A stretch of DNA of 64,000 nt from positions 1,357,001-1,421,000 of the forward strand of contig OZ020309.1 of NCBI GenBank assembly GCA_963971305.1, written 5' to 3'. Positions within the stretch are counted from its first letter, which is position 1, and every line of letters starts with the position of its first letter. This document shows, one piece after another, positions 1-11,369 of this stretch. Below the pieces are notes generated by a model. That model did not search any database and was not told the DNA's origin. It saw nothing but the letters and a program-made list of their open reading frames with translations. The translations under genes and the position numbers were made by a program. The stretch is from Arcuatula senhousia. Lineage: Eukaryota > Mollusca > Bivalvia > Mytilida > Mytilidae.

Positions 1-584
1 GGAGAGGACGTTTAAATATTTTCTATCTAGAAAGGGGTTGTCCAAGAGTGGGGATATATTTTGCTTAATCTTGTTGATACATGTGTGTTGTTTTGTTAAG
101 TGTCTCTTTAGATATGAATTGTTCTTTCATAACAACTACGTTAATATTTGCGTTTACTCTGCGAAAAACCTTTTAAAAATGGATTGGTTTCATGAAACAT
201 ACAAATAACAAACTATACGTGCCAAATTGTGTGCCAAGCAAGACATTTCGTATCGTAATTTGAACAAGACTTATTGTGACACTTTTAGAGCTATTGCGTT
301 ATTTATATGTCCCTATATATATTGTTTTCACTTTTTCCGACCGCTTGTCTGTTTGTCATTCAACCTTTTTTGTTAAAAAACCATAAAATATTTTGGGTTC
401 CGTTGTTCCATATTTTGATTTTGCCAAAGGAAAAAAAATTAATTTAATTACAAGGGTCCAGGATAGTGAAAGAAGTATCTCCCTCGTGTTTTTTTTCTAA
501 TTGCCCATTGACTTTCAACAAAATATCGTTAGAGGGGAGCACGTTCGTTGTATTTTTAAACAATACTGGCTGATTTTGTTTCAG
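1..584. other. Probable intron upstream of the GM2-activator-like last exon
   Basis: AT-rich sequence with no coding signal that I can support. It ends in a pyrimidine-rich stretch and AG directly before the exon at 585, so it is read as the last intron of that gene. Earlier exons must lie to the left of the window. Confidence 0.5.
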
Positions 585-707
585 GGTGACTACAAGGTTG
601 AAGTCAGACTGATAGACACGGATACGGAGAAGACAATGGGATGTTTCCGTGCCGAGTTTACTCTTGGACATCAATGCTCCTCTGTGACCGATTGTCTTGG
701 AAAATAA
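585..707 (+). CDS. Last exon of a GM2-activator-like (ML-fold) lipid-binding protein, partial
   Basis: The exon opens after a good acceptor (TTTTGTTTCAG at 574-584) and encodes about 40 residues before TAA at 705-707. The peptide begins GDYKVEVRLIDTD and continues with MGCFRAEF. The pattern G-[DN]-Y-[KR]-[VI]-E, a short loop, then GC followed by a basic/hydrophobic strand matches the C-terminal beta strands of GM2 activator proteins. These are secreted or lysosomal lipid-transfer proteins that present gangliosides to hydrolases. The Cys in GC would pair with a Cys in an upstream exon. An AATAAA overlaps the stop. Only the terminal exon is in the window, so the full length, signal peptide and lipid pocket cannot be judged. 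The family is recognised from a short segment only. Confidence 0.6.
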   Translation, partial: GDYKVEVRLIDTDTEKTMGCFRAEFTLGHQCSSVTDCLGK

Positions 708-962
708 ATGTGACAAATTGAATTCATTTCAATTTTCCCTCGTCGCTCCTAATATTGGTCCTATCCAAATGTCTGGCTTTTTCTTAATGTCGACTGTACA
801 TGGCCAGTGTTATGTTATTCCTACATATTTACCACACCCTACAACCGACTCGGTACCAACGGGCAACGGTACTTTGATTATATGGATACATAGCAATATA
901 GATTTGTTTCAATAAGAAATCACAAAATAATTGAAGTTCAAACCATATCTTAATTGATCTTT
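708..962. other. Downstream flank / possible 3' UTR of the preceding exon
   Basis: No coding signal. The AATAAA at the stop codon could serve for cleavage, so much of this stretch may already be intergenic. Confidence 0.3.
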
Positions 963-1205
963 GGCAACGCGACGGGTGTTCCATAACAAGCAGGAACTGC
1001 TTACTCTTCCGGAGCACCTGAGTTCACTCTCGTTACGACTTGGGTTCGCGTTGATGATTGATATTCAGTGATGTTTGTGTTTCCACGTTTTACATGTCTG
1101 TTATTGTCCCGTTCTCGTTGGTGTTTACTGGTTTTGTCTCTACCCTTTCGGACTTTTGACTTTTGACATTCGGATACCCCATTGGTACCTCTGCTTCTTG
1201 TTATA
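963..1205 (+). repeat. Dispersed repeat family A, copy 1
   Basis: This stretch recurs at 15097-15335 (same strand) and, inverted, at 43370-43539. Shared landmarks are GGCAACGCGACGGGTG, CTTCCGGAGCACCTGAG and CCCCATTGGT. Shorter diverged relatives occur at 9490-9605 and 10150-10320. The open frames across it in several phases are chance products of the repeat. Its class is not recognised: no poly-A, TIR or RT was found. Confidence 0.7.
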
Positions 1206-2060
1206 TTGGACAACTTTTTCAAGTGGTTGGTCTGTCTTGTTTTCTGTTTTTCTCCTTTATATAAAATTATGACCCGAAGAACCCGGCGTCGCATGGGAGA
1301 TGACAAGGTATCCCGTCCATTCACTTGGGCACTTATAACAGGGATTCGCACCAGTCTGTTATACAAAAGTTCGGGGAAAACTAGCTCACTTTTTAAATGA
1401 AACAAAACAAGAAATAAAGTTCCAAATGTTAATTATTTAAGAAATACATATGGAATAATCCACATAAAACAATACAATATATTTTAAAAGATGGCTTTCC
1501 GTAAACTATTTTTAAATGGACTTTAAAACGTATTACGTCCGTACACTTAAAATGTTGGATTCCAACTGCCCTCACCATATTCAAAACATCGAAATTACAT
1601 AAGAATTTACAATAGATTAATTAAACATTCTAAATAGACAAAAGAGGATTAAGACTAAGCAACATTGAACAATTAGACCTGATACATAAAGAAGTACTCG
1701 ACTATGAAAGGAACCAACAGATTAAATAAATTAAAGATAAAACGACACTTTTAAGAAAAAAGTTAGATAATCCTTGAAAACGTTTTTTATACTATTAAAA
1801 ATAATTAAATTCTAGTACGATAAATGTTTCAGATTTAAAAACAATAGAACAATTTTGAAAGGCTTAATATTTCACTAAATTTATAAGTCCAAAAATATCA
1901 GATACAATACACGATTTTTTTCCACTGTCACACACTCACACCAATCGACTGTATGCCTCTTGGCGCTTCTTACTGTGCTTTAACTGAAAAGCTGGTCGCG
2001 TCTGCAAAACTGTATTCTTGTGGTTCCTTGGCCCCCACGAAGAAAATAATTTCAGTAATA
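1206..2060. other. AT-rich intergenic sequence, nothing identified
   Basis: No open frame of note, no repeat matching elsewhere in the window, and no splice-flanked coding block recognised. Confidence 0.5.
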
Positions 2061-2290
2061 TTATGTCTAAATATTGGTCTTTTTTATTGAATTTTTGACC
2101 TTCCTTTTTTCCCCTTTAAAGGACAATGCAGGTCACAAAAGACACCCTTCAATGTATAAACAAATAAATTTCGGGAACAATTTAACGTTTTGGTAGAAAA
2201 GACTTAGTTTATCGTTCAAATAGATGCATCATCACACTTGAACTGAAAGTTACCCGAATTCTATAAGACTGCAACAAACAGACATAATTA
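2061..2290 (+). repeat. Dispersed repeat family B, copy 1
   Basis: A second copy lies at 56898-57118 on the same strand. Shared blocks include ATGTCTAAATATTGGTCT, CCCCTTTAAAGGAC and AACGTTTTGGTAGAA. It is non-coding and of unknown class. Confidence 0.7.
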
Positions 2291-2463
2291 TCATAATATG
2301 AATTATAATGACAGAAAAAAATGATCATTTGCAATAAAATTGGCAAACTCTTTCTTTTTTCTTTTAATTTATGTTTATTCATGTTATTGTTTTATCTAGA
2401 TCAGGGCATATATAGGTTTTAGAAACATCGTTTAATTTATTTTCAATCATTAGCAACTGCTTA

Positions 2464-2755
2464 GGGAGCAACCATTTGATTTTTATGGAAGGGGTGGGGG
2501 GCTATGGATATTTTCTTCGTCCTGCCTTTTTATTTTCGAAAAAAAGTCTAGCCTGGATTTTTTGACACGCTTGCAAGCGCACATTTTTTTTTATTTTTAA
2601 AGCAACTATATTTTTTTAGCCAAAATATCATTCTGCCTTATTTTATTATTTACTCAAAGCACTGTCCTGCCTTTTTTATTTCTGGATTTTTACCATCCTG
2701 CCTTTTTATTTCAAATTGTACCATAGCCCCCCATAAACATTAAATGGTCGCTCCC
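2464..2755. mobile_element. PIF/Harbinger-like MITE
   Basis: The ends are inverted: GGGAGCAACCATTTGAT at the left and its near complement, ending GGTCGCTCCC, at the right. The element is flanked by TTA on both sides (2461-2463 and 2756-2758). A 3 bp TWA target duplication is the PIF/Harbinger signature. The interior is a degenerate run of CCTGCCTTTTTATTT motifs with no coding capacity. Relatives are at 16206-16451, 20819-20900 (truncated), 33475-33729 (decayed) and 35224-35503. Confidence 0.7.
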
Positions 2756-2824
2756 TTATCATGTCCAACACTTGACTCCTTCATTGGAAATAAAAGATTT
2801 GTTTTTTGATCTGTATCTATAAAG

Positions 2825-2950
2825 ACGATTAAGAGATGTGGAACAAGTGGCCTCGCGACACAACCAATATAAATCACAATGGAAAACAGCCAGCAGTCTT
2901 CAACATGACCAGAGGTCGCTGCTCGCCGTCTTGCATTGGCCCAAGACTAA
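2825..2950 (-). repeat. Dispersed repeat family C, copy 1
   Basis: Inverted relative to copies at 41375-41510 and 57478-57625; a partial copy is at 20695-20790. The common core is GGAAAACAGCCAGCAG and its complement, with flanking TTATTCCACATCT. It is non-coding. Confidence 0.65.
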
Positions 2951-3361
2951 AAATACAATATACATAAGATTCAAAACCAATCCCTTAATTATCAACAAAA
3001 ATATGTATTTAGTTTTTATTAATAAAAAAGAGGACATTTTTACCTTTATATATAGGTGACTTTTGATTTCTTTAAAGAGGCCGTTGTTGAAAGCGGAACT
3101 CCCCATTTAAAGTTCTAACGTTAACATGGTTAAGTAAATATTTTTATTGTACCACCTGGATTTTTATATGGATAAAATTTAATTTGGTATGTATAACGCT
3201 CAATTTGATTGGTTAGACCAACCCATGTCATTTTGTATAATATGGTTTGGTCTTGTGACGTCACTAACATCTTCATCCGCCACGGCATTTTCGAAATAGT
3301 CCCTATGATTATTTGTTGTTGAATATTCGATAGTTAATATAAATCTTACGAAATTAAATTA

Positions 3362-3502
3362 TAAGGAATGACTTTAATAGTTGGTCATTTTATAGGGATA
3401 TAAAATGGGTAGGGTCGTTTTACGCTCTACATAAAGCGCTGTAAAACGACCCTACCCATTTTATACCTGTATAAAATGACCAACTCTTAAAGTCATTCCT
3501 TA
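3362..3502. mobile_element. Near-perfect palindrome (foldback MITE)
   Basis: Two ~60 bp arms (3362-3422 and 3441-3502) are complementary with few mismatches and are separated by a ~17 bp loop. The outermost bases are TAAGGAATGAC and GTCATTCCTTA. There is no coding capacity. A transcript would fold into one long hairpin. Confidence 0.75.
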
Positions 3503-4440
3503 AGTAACTTTTTTATTACAAGAGATAAAGTATTAGTTCGAGTTTACGAACCCGAGGTTCAGTAATTTTTTTTTGTAATTCATATCTTTTTTCGCCAAGC
3601 GCAGCGAGTCGCAAATTATTTTTGTTTTTTATGTGGATTTTTTTGTCAAAAAAACAAAAAAAAAACAAAACCCACCAACATAACTTTTGCGCCTTGGGCT
3701 GCACTAATCTAGTCCAGATTATAACATCTTTCTCTTTTTTTTTTCATTTAGACTTTTTTAGAAATAAAGAAATAGAAATCAAAAATAGCCTTCAAGAAAG
3801 GCATAATTAAAGAAAGAGAAGAATATAGTAGAACATGAAATGATAAAAATATATAAATATATCATGTATATATAGCGCGAAGTCTTCGTATATTGTGGGA
3901 CTAGTACTAAGCATGGTTACCGCTCCCCCATTCAACCATTAAAAAAATATGAAGTAGATGACCAACTTACGTGGAAAAATGCATGAAATGGGATGTACGA
4001 TAAGACTCATAATGCTAAAATGTATCAAATTTTTAATAAACCTTTTTACGTAATCAAATGAGAGCCGATAAATCTAGATTTGTTATTTTTTTTCCCTTTT
4101 TTCAATTTTTGACCCTTAAATAGTCTATGTGATCTCGGAAAACATGAAGTAGGTGACCCACTAACCTTAAAAGGGCGGGAGCATGACACAATTCAAAATG
4201 CTTTAAAAATTGAAATCAATCCGATGAATTGTACCAGACAGACGAAGGGACCGACACACAAACGGAGACGGACGGACGACGTATCCGCCTCATTGTCGGG
4301 TGCGGTATGATTAAAAACTCCTCACGTTATATAATTGGCAAGGACATACGGGTCGAGTATCCATCGTCCTGGTTAACTTATTCAATATTAAAGCTCCTTC
4401 CTCGAGGAAACGCCATGTTTATAGTTCCATTTACTTGTGT
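3503..4440. other. Intergenic, nothing identified
   Basis: AT-rich with homopolymer runs. The small open frames here show no recognisable domain. Confidence 0.4.
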
Positions 4441-4469
4441 AAATACTAGAAGTGTAAAATTAAGATAAA

Positions 4470-4870
4470 CTTGTGAAAATCTACACACACATTATGAAAT
4501 ATTATAGGTATTATTTTTCCATATATATTATAGGTATAGAAAATGGATTTTGCCAAAGAAAGTGAAAATATAGCATTAAAATTGTAAATTATAACAAACG
4601 AATGATAAATTATAGAATTGAAAGAAAAAAATATACAATATAAAAAGATATTTGATCGTTGAAAAATATATTTTACCAATTGAATGGGAAATATACCATA
4701 GAAATAAAGTTTTTAACAATATAAATGAAAAATTACACCAATGAAATGAAATTTATATAATACAAATTACTTATTATACCAAATGAATAAAATATTATAG
4801 CAATGGAATTGAAAATTTTAGGAATATAAATGAAAATTATAGCATTGAAAAAATTATTATTGAATTTTGC
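4470..4870. repeat. Degenerate AT-rich minisatellite
   Basis: Variants of a ~25-35 bp unit containing TTATACCAATGAAAT recur about a dozen times with drift (for example near 4672, 4733, 4776 and 4795). No coding signal. Confidence 0.45.
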
Positions 4871-5925
4871 AACGGAAATCACGCCATAGTATTGATTCGC
4901 TAACCTGTGTTGCTACTTTTTTATTTTTAGTTTTGATAAAGTTAGATATTATCGTTAATGCTTTCCGTAGTTTTTATCAAGAACAACACGTCATTTGGGT
5001 CAATGTTTGTTATTGTCATTTTCATTCATTTTTTTATTTTCTCAATCATTAGCTCATCACAGAGTAAGTCATACTTTATTTTGATATTATTTTATTTATC
5101 ATAATATCATTAACATCATTTTAGTCATAGTTAAAGTCGTTAATTAACGTTATTTTGAAAACTTTCATTTTTCTGCACATGATTCGGTCACACGTTCACC
5201 TCCGCTCCCTTGATACCGCTGTTTTATCATTTGTATCGTTTGTGTAGTTTTGATTTGTACATATTTTGTCAGATATCATTGCATTTTACACCTGTACTGT
5301 TTGATTCAACTTTATTTTCGCTAATTATTCATCTACAATTACTTTGATAAGTTGGCCGACACGTGACCTCATTTCCTACATATCCACTCTAAAAATAGAT
5401 TTTGCAAACACCGATTACACTAGGAATGATGTTCGAATAAAAAATATATGGAACACAATAACTGTCATAATTTCATAAGTTATTTTATAGTTTTAGACCT
5501 TTTAATAGTTATAGAGTTATCTCAGCAGTAAGATATCGTTTTTAATGTTTCCTTATCTTTTTTCAAATATTTGTTTTTGTTTGTTTTCAGTAATTTACCA
5601 CACGCACACACATGCCACTTATGTTCACACGCACACACACGCCACTTATATTCACACGCAATCATTCATCATCAACTTGATGTCACATTGTCACCTATGA
5701 ATTATGTTGAAGAAACTGATCGAACATTTAGTGTTGGTTATACTGTAAGCAAGGCAATCAACGCCAAGGCTTTACAAACCAATTTATGAGTTAAAAGTTT
5801 AGAATGTTTTTTCTATATATTTATTTCATTATTGAAAGTTGTCAAGACTAATAGTACATGTATGTATATCATTTTACGACACAGCTATTCTGTAAATATC
5901 ATGATAGTGTATGCATGATTTGGTA
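4871..5925. other. Intergenic, nothing identified
   Basis: Contains a short CA-rich direct duplication (~31 bp unit, two copies, 5598-5660) but no gene or recognised element. Confidence 0.4.
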
Positions 5926-5929
5926 GGGA

Positions 5930-6740
5930 GACATATTTTTATGTCATGTCCGTCCGTTTATCTGTCTTAAAGTTTGTCAGTGCTACTCCACAGAATTTAC
6001 TAACCGAATTCAATGAAACTTGGTATGTAGTTGTACATATTACGGGAAAATTCCTCATTTTTTTTAGTTAAGGCCCTATGAATTTAAAATAGACTAAATA
6101 TCCCCATAATCATCTTGTCATCGCAGCTCCTTTTATAATACTGCTGGACAGAATTCATCTAAACTTGGTTTAAAGAAGAACAAAATATGCAGTTATGTAT
6201 ATTTCAAGGATACGTTGATCCTCAAATTTTTGTGAGATTTTAGGACCTTTGAAATTTAACTTTTGTTGGAAACGTAGAGAGACATCGATTTTGCAGGCAA
6301 AATTAATAATTTGATTTAATAGTACAGCTTCTTGCGTTGGTCATCCAAAACTCTTCGGACCAGAATTTTTCATCGATAGTTGTATCGAGTTTTCTTGGTA
6401 TGAAAAAAGGTTGTCGCAAGTAACCAATTACCCTCCTTAGCGTAATATGTTTAGTAATATCGTTAGTATGAAGTTCCTTAACATGAAACAAGGAATCGGA
6501 TTGATTTTTTTTGGGGTCCCCCATTTTGGTTTAGCAATTAGGGGCCGAAAAAGGGCCAAAAATGCTACTTTTATGTTTGTTGCCACGATAAATTTAGTTC
6601 TAGTAATCCGATTGCTTTGTAATATGGCAATAATGTTCCTTACCATAAAAGGATGAATGTGATTCATTTTGGGGTCCCCCTTTTTGTTTCGAAATTAGGT
6701 GCCCAAAAAAATATTTTATTTATTTCCACCACAATTTTGT
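5930..6740 (+). repeat. Decayed pearl-like tandem array
   Basis: A short GTCCGTCCG tract near 5948 is followed by ~140-150 bp units. The first units contain ATGAAACTTGGTATG; later ones contain the GGGGTCCCC and GGGCCAAAAA blocks also seen in the array that starts at 6741. It is non-coding. By comparison with complete arrays in the window it looks like an old Helentron-type non-autonomous element. Confidence 0.5.
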
Positions 6741-7550
6741 AACCTGCGTCGCCGAAGGCGAAAGCATGTCTAGTATGTCGGGTCACTCCGTCCGTCCGTC
6801 CGTCGGTCCGTTCGGCACGCTATGAGGTGCCTGTCTTGTGTGATTTGAATCTCAAAAACCAAACACTAGATCTTTCTGAATTTTTTTTTCAGTGATTACA
6901 GATATATGGAAGATGTGCACCTCCCCTTTTGGGATCATTTCATAATTTCGTTTAGAAAAAGCACATTTTTTATTTGTTTTAACAATAACTTTTGTTCTGG
7001 TTGAACAAATGCTATGAAACTTTACAGTAATGTTTCTTACTACAAAAGGAAGGGTTGGGCTGATTTTGGGGGTCCCCTCTTTTCCGTTTAGAAATTAGGG
7101 GCCCAAAAGAAAAAAAAACACATTTTTTATTTGTTTCCATAATAACTTATGATCTGGTCGACCAAAGGCCATGAAACTTTACAGTTATGCTACTTACTAC
7201 AAAAGGAAGGGATGGGCTGATTTTTTGGGTCCCCTCTTTTTCGTTTAGAGACAAGGGGCCCCTAAAGGGCCAAAAAGCGACTTTTATATTTGTTTTCATA
7301 ATAACTTTTGTTCAGGTCGACCAAATACCATGAAACTTTACAGTTACATTAATTAATATACAAGGAAGGATTAGATTGATTTTGGGGGTCCCCTCTTTTT
7401 TCGTTTTGAAATAAAGGACCAAAAAGGGCTGAAAAGTTATACTTTGATTTGTTTTCCACATTAACCATGTTAACTTTAGTTCTTCTTTATATTCTTGATT
7501 AATTTTATATAGGATCTTAAATATTTCTTTCAAAATATTCATTGTCAGTT
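6741..7550 (+). mobile_element. Pearl-like element P1, left part
   Basis: It starts with the hairpin-forming head CCTGCGTCGCCGAAGGCG, continues with (CCGT)n at 6789-6812, and then has about four ~145 bp units. Each unit carries ATGAAACTTTACAGTTA and GGGGTCCCCTCTTTT. The same family is inverted at 26055-27280 and 47866-48317. The opposite end of the family is found at 11154-11345, across the TIR element 7551-11148, so P1 was split by that insertion. The 7546-7550 CAGTT is the target duplication. Confidence 0.65.
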
Positions 7551-8754
7551 CACGCCAGACAGTCGGTTAATCGAGGAAAAAGTCTGTTGATTTACCTGTA
7601 TATGCAGTTAAATGGGAAATGAGTCTGTTGATGGAGTCGGTAATAGGTCTGTTGAGAGTAAAATTGAAATTTAAATCACAAATTCTCTGGAAAACTTCCA
7701 TTTTTACATGAAATAAGTATCCAATCAAAAAACAAAAAGTGTAGGACAAAATGATATTCACTTCAGCATAATTTCCAATTATTCCACAGACAGAAAGCAA
7801 TCACAGTTTGTAACAAAACGAATAGGCGCAGAGACAGTAGCAGCAGTATTAAGGACTAAAAAACATGTTTTCACCAAAAATCGATTAGTCTCTTAGAAAA
7901 AAAATCACAGATTTGGTACCAAAATGTGCAGTAGTTATTAGCTAAATTATTGGTTATTAAATTTTAACATATTAATATTTTAGATATGGTTAATCGTCCT
8001 TTTATTAAAAATTTGACGGTTAAAGTCTGTTGATGAGTTGGTTAATGTCTTTTTTGTCAGTTGATGCGTCAATTAACCAGTATAAAACGGTAATATAATG
8101 GTACACTGAGCGTTAAGAAGGTGATGAAATGATGATACTTCAAACTTTAGATACGTCTAATGTCTTTACATTTGCAAAGAAGTCAAATCATATTTTCAAT
8201 TGGGTGGTAAAAAGGAAGAAATGAGTAGAATCATCTGAAAATGACAGGAAAGTCTGCGATTTGATTTATTTTCGATTTCACTTTGTGTCTGTATGTCAGT
8301 CCGTCACAAAGTTTATGGAAGCAACTGATCTGTAACTTTTGAGCATAATTTAGAAATAGTTTGTGAGTAGTATACATGTATCCTGTTGATATTTTTTATC
8401 CCGTTTTGTGGAGGTAATTTGTACTGAGTAACTTGCTAACAAAACATCTAATCGTCATGTCCTCGTCATATTGTTGTTGTATCTTCTTTGAAACCGTCCA
8501 CCATTTTGGTAGTTAAGGGGGATGTACCTTTTAAATAGTGATATTTTTGCCAATGAACCCGCTATTATTTTAGATAAAGTTAAATTGGTCATAACGAGCT
8601 AATTTACAACATTTTACCTATCTTGCTTTTCCACAGGTTTTTACTCTTAAATAAAGTGTAATGCTAACCTATTAATAAATCAGAAAAAAAACTTTTCCTG
8701 CAAAATTTATAACTCCTTTTATCTTTAAAACGATTTAGGGAAGCTAATTTTTTT

Positions 8755-9895
8755 GTTTCGCCTGCGACTTTAGTCGCTAAAGGCAAGACAACTTCTTTCT
8801 GTCGTCGGCGGCGATGTAAATTAATTGTAAGGCTTTTGTGGAAAATTAATTACTAGACAAGTATTATAGCTTGGTATCTGATATTTGGTAAAGTATACAG
8901 ACAGTTGGGGTTATGGTCTACGCAACTAACTCCATGCCGTTTGCCATTTTCACGATTCAACGACTCTGTCAACTTCGAGGTTTTTCGGGCCAAAATACCT
9001 CTTTGCCAGGCTTTTGAGAAACTAAATTAAGTGAAAAGTATAGTAGCTAGGCATTTAATATTCATAGACAGTTAGGGATGTTGTCTACGCAACTAATTAC
9101 ATTTGAAACTAACCCCATTTTCGTAGTACAGCGGATCTGCAGACTTTTTGGAACCATAAAACTCTTTGTAAGACGTTTGGAAAATGTATCAAGTGAGAAG
9201 TTTAATAGCTATGCATCTGCAATCTGCTATATTGACACTCCCGGGTTATGGTGTATGCAACTGAAACCATGTCTTATGTTTCCTGGTTGCGCAAATCAAG
9301 ATAACTCTTAGATAATTAATTTTATGGAACCAAAAATGATTGAAAATGAAATAAGTGAAAAACATCTAGGTATATGTTATCTGTATTCACATACTTGGGG
9401 TTATGGTGTACGCAACTGACACCGTGTCATGTGACTATGACAGTGACCATACGACTCTGACACCATGTCAAATGATCACGACACCATTGCCAGTTGATGT
9501 TTGTGTGTTTCCTGTTTGTTCATGCGTGTTTTGTTTTGTGTTGACCGGTTTTGCATTCACTCTTTTTGACTTTTGGCTTCAGAATGCGCCATTGGTGCCT
9601 CTTTGCTTTTTTTCATATATATAATATAATAGCTAGTTATCCAATATTTGGAGGCAGACCATTTTATTCTACACAACTACAACCATGTAATGTGACTTTG
9701 ACCCCATTGTCATAATTAAATGTCTTTTGTGAAATTGTGTCATTTTTTCCCACTGCTTCGTATGTAAAACAACTCTAGATGTTGCACTGAGTCTTTGTGG
9801 TGGGTTAAAGTCATTTTATCACCTCTCACATGACCTTGACCTTAACTATCTTTATCTAAAGCTAGACGCTAGTCCTAAATTAGTTCTTCGAAGGC
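8755..9895 (+). repeat. Pearl-like array P2 (~170 bp units) inside the TIR element
   Basis: The head CGCCTGCGACTTTAGTCGC can fold on itself and is followed by a GTCGTCGGCGGCG stretch and about five ~170 bp units. Each unit has the landmark GGGGTTATGGTGTACGCAACTGA or a variant of it (8906, 9072, 9243, 9399, 9650). It is non-coding. A fragment related to repeat A lies inside it at 9490-9605. Confidence 0.55.
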
Positions 9896-10149
9896 GTCAA
9901 AAGGCGAGGCTTACTTTTAATGGCCACGTTTGTTTTAAGCGTATACAAATTTAAATAACGTGTTATTTTCAATCTGACCAGTGAACATTCCTTACCGGAG
10001 AAGTCGGGTAGAAAATGTGTTTTTTTCAGGCATAAAAATCCTCAAATGTTATACTTTCCATCTCACAGCTATATATATATTAAGCAATGGAAGATTATCT
10101 TAAATACATAATAATTATACTTTTATTTGAAAATCTGATTTTAATGTGA

Positions 10150-10320
10150 GATAGAACAAATTTGATTGACGAGAACAAACACACACAATAGCACGAACAA
10201 ACCAGAAATACAAAACACACGAAAAACTGAACAGCAACTGACAACCTGAATTCAGGTAAAAAACGAGAGCTGACCGGGAAGAGTAAGTTGTTCATCCCTG
10301 TTGCAAAGTACAAGTCTCAA
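10150..10320 (-). repeat. Diverged fragment of repeat family A
   Basis: The inverted orientation shows GGGAAGAGTAAGTTGTTC, matching GGAAGAGTAAGCAGTTC of the better copies, plus the AAAACA-rich flank. It has drifted. Confidence 0.4.
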
Positions 10321-11153
10321 TGCTAGTTACAATTCAGCGTGTTAAATCCAGTACAGGAGTACGAAATGACCCTATGACAAACAATGCACTTATCTGAGAG
10401 AATGAAATCACACTATCAGCCGATCATGTCTTTCATAAGACCTTCTTAAGAAAAGATAACAAACATAAAATTATGTAAAAAAGTACGAATTATCGAAATT
10501 TATTAAAAATAAGTTGTATTCATATATTCTTTTGATGAATATTCTCCTTTAAAATGCTTTTGACCACACCATATATAGCGAATGCTGACTTATTGATTGA
10601 TATATTTACTCTCAACAGACCGATCAACAGATCGAGTTTTCATTAACCGACTCATCAACAGACTGTGTTTTAACTAAAACATGATTTATAGCACAAAAAC
10701 TTAAAATTGAGCACAATGGTTTTGCATATAAATAAAATAGAACACATCCGTTGTAATGCATCTGCTGGTGCAACAAGAAAAACGTTATTTTGATATTTAT
10801 TAGGATTTTGCATGGTTTTGTTTACATTTTTGAATGCTAAAATGTTAATGAAATATATACTGAGTAAAACGCCTTTTCATTTTGTAGCTTATTAAATTGG
10901 TGTTAATACAAACTTTTAACATTTTTAATTAAAGTATTCTTTTTTATTTTGTTAGACATAAATGGTTTTGCTAATTGATTTACCATATTAGTGAAAATAT
11001 GTGTTATTTAATAACCTTACGAGGTTTTTCTCGATACTTCCATATCAACAGACTCGAATCGACTCCATCAACAGACTCATTTCCCATTTAACTGCATATA
11101 CAGGTAAATCAACAGACTTTTTCCTCGATTAACCGACTGTCTGGCGTGCAGTT

Positions 11154-11345
11154 GGGTTGCATGTGACAAATATGCTTTGTCATTCCACTAAAGGATGCAA
11201 GTGTCAAAAACTATTTACTCTCCATATTGGGTCTAAAACGTACAGGGTTCAATGTTTTGCCGTGCGACGCATGGCCAGACATCGATTGGTCTTGTTCCTA
11301 TTTGACCTATTGCTGTGAAGTTTGTCAAGAATGCTTCGAAGAGGG
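11154..11345 (+). repeat. Terminal block Z of a pearl-like element (right part of P1)
   Basis: Other copies are at 14345-14505, 26055-26222 (inverted) and 50758-50915. Landmarks are CCATATTGGGCCTAAAACG, GTACAGGGTTCAA and, in two copies, GCCAGACATCGATTGG. In the uninterrupted element at 26055-27280 this block adjoins the tandem units, so here it is the displaced end of P1. Confidence 0.6.
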
Positions 11346-11369
11346 AAATGATGAACCCGGAATTTTTTG

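Larger units (their letters stand above)
7551..11148. mobile_element. 3.6 kb TIR DNA transposon with 5 bp target duplication, no transposase seen
   Basis: The termini are near-identical inverted repeats of about 95 bp beginning CACGCCAGACAGTCGG (7551-7645 and 11054-11148). CAGTT flanks both sides (7546-7550 and 11149-11153). Further copies of the motif GTCTGTTGATGAGTCGG sit subterminally (8024-8060 and, inverted, 10605-10675). The interior contains a pearl-like array and bits of repeat A but no transposase-like frame, so it is probably non-autonomous. A 5'-CAC start with a 5 bp duplication would fit Transib/RAG-type elements, but the heptamer does not match well; the superfamily is left open. 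Confidence 0.8.

Noticed and set aside
1001..1405. 134-codon minus-strand frame
   Set aside because: Lies over dispersed repeat A; the same frame is not conserved in the other copies.
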